Source of the DNA: an uncultured Dietzia sp.
GTDB lineage: Bacteria > Actinomycetota > Actinomycetes > Mycobacteriales > Mycobacteriaceae
NCBI RefSeq assembly: GCF_937873725.1
Contig: NZ_CALMYY010000099.1
Location: 1 to 60,687 of the forward strand
Direction: 5' to 3'
DNA length: 60,687 nt
How positions within the stretch are numbered: position 1 is the first letter of the stretch; every line of letters starts with the position of its first letter. A program made the translations under genes and the position numbers. The notes beneath the pieces are model-generated. The model ran no database searches. It was not told where the DNA came from and saw only the letters and a program-made list of their open reading frames with translations. Positions 59,621-60,687 of the stretch are shown piece by piece.

Positions 59621-60687
<1,067 letters not shown>

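Overview
The window is a 60.7-kb piece of a very GC-rich actinobacterial chromosome with no sign of plasmid or phage origin. The outer genes match in order and orientation the Mycobacterium tuberculosis block from coaA (Rv1092c) to the YchF GTPase (Rv1112): coaA-glyA on the left; PIN-PhoH, fumarase, glpX, DUF4245, xseB-xseA, an Rv1109c-like protein, ispH, a DUF6542-like protein, an AI-2E transporter and ychF on the right. This points to Mycobacteriales/Corynebacteriales (Dietzia, Gordonia or Rhodococcus type); the genus cannot be fixed from the sequence alone. Several core genes look leaderless, with a TAnnnT -10 box 6-8 nt before the start.

Between glyA and phoH lies a catabolic island of about 46 kb (roughly 2941-49109). 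It encodes at least seven acyl-CoA dehydrogenases (two of them broken in this sequence), three thiolase-family proteins, one crotonase, MaoC hydratases, two class III CoA-transferases, one AMP-forming acyl-CoA ligase, seven short-chain dehydrogenases, three zinc alcohol dehydrogenases, an Old-Yellow-Enzyme/dienoyl-CoA-reductase flavoprotein, a fumarate-reductase/ketosteroid-dehydrogenase-type flavoprotein, a nitroreductase, NTF2/SnoaL-like proteins, an EthD-like protein, a metallo-beta-lactamase hydrolase, an MFS transporter and an ABC importer with two tandem solute-binding lipoproteins. No monooxygenase, Rieske oxygenase, P450 or ring-cleavage dioxygenase is visible. I see no integrase or transposase.

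The island has three regulatory modules. Module 1 (about 2941-30855, plus an NTF2-like gene upstream of coaA) shares a recurrent 18-bp inverted repeat, consensus TGAACT-N6-AGTTCA, at eight to ten places. In four promoters it sits directly on or after the -10 box, and one copy precedes the TetR gene at 28067, the likely repressor. Module 2 (about 32267-36317, perhaps to 37526) has its own TetR gene and a different palindrome, CCGAACGATCGCTCGG. Module 3 (about 44342-49109) has a FadR-type GntR gene and an ATGTCGTACAT site.

The most telling enzymatic signature is the pairing, twice, of an aminoglycoside-phosphotransferase-fold kinase with an SDR and an ACAD10/11-like dehydrogenase (21551-25318 and 33005-36317). 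Known counterparts (Pseudomonas LvaA/LvaC/LvaD; mammalian ACAD10/11) phosphorylate 4-hydroxyacyl-CoAs and eliminate the phosphate so that beta-oxidation can proceed. I infer that the island imports a carboxylated, probably alicyclic or branched compound, activates it with CoA, processes it with flavoproteins, hydratases and dehydrogenases, and clears gamma-hydroxyacyl-CoA intermediates by phosphorylation. The substrate is unknown.
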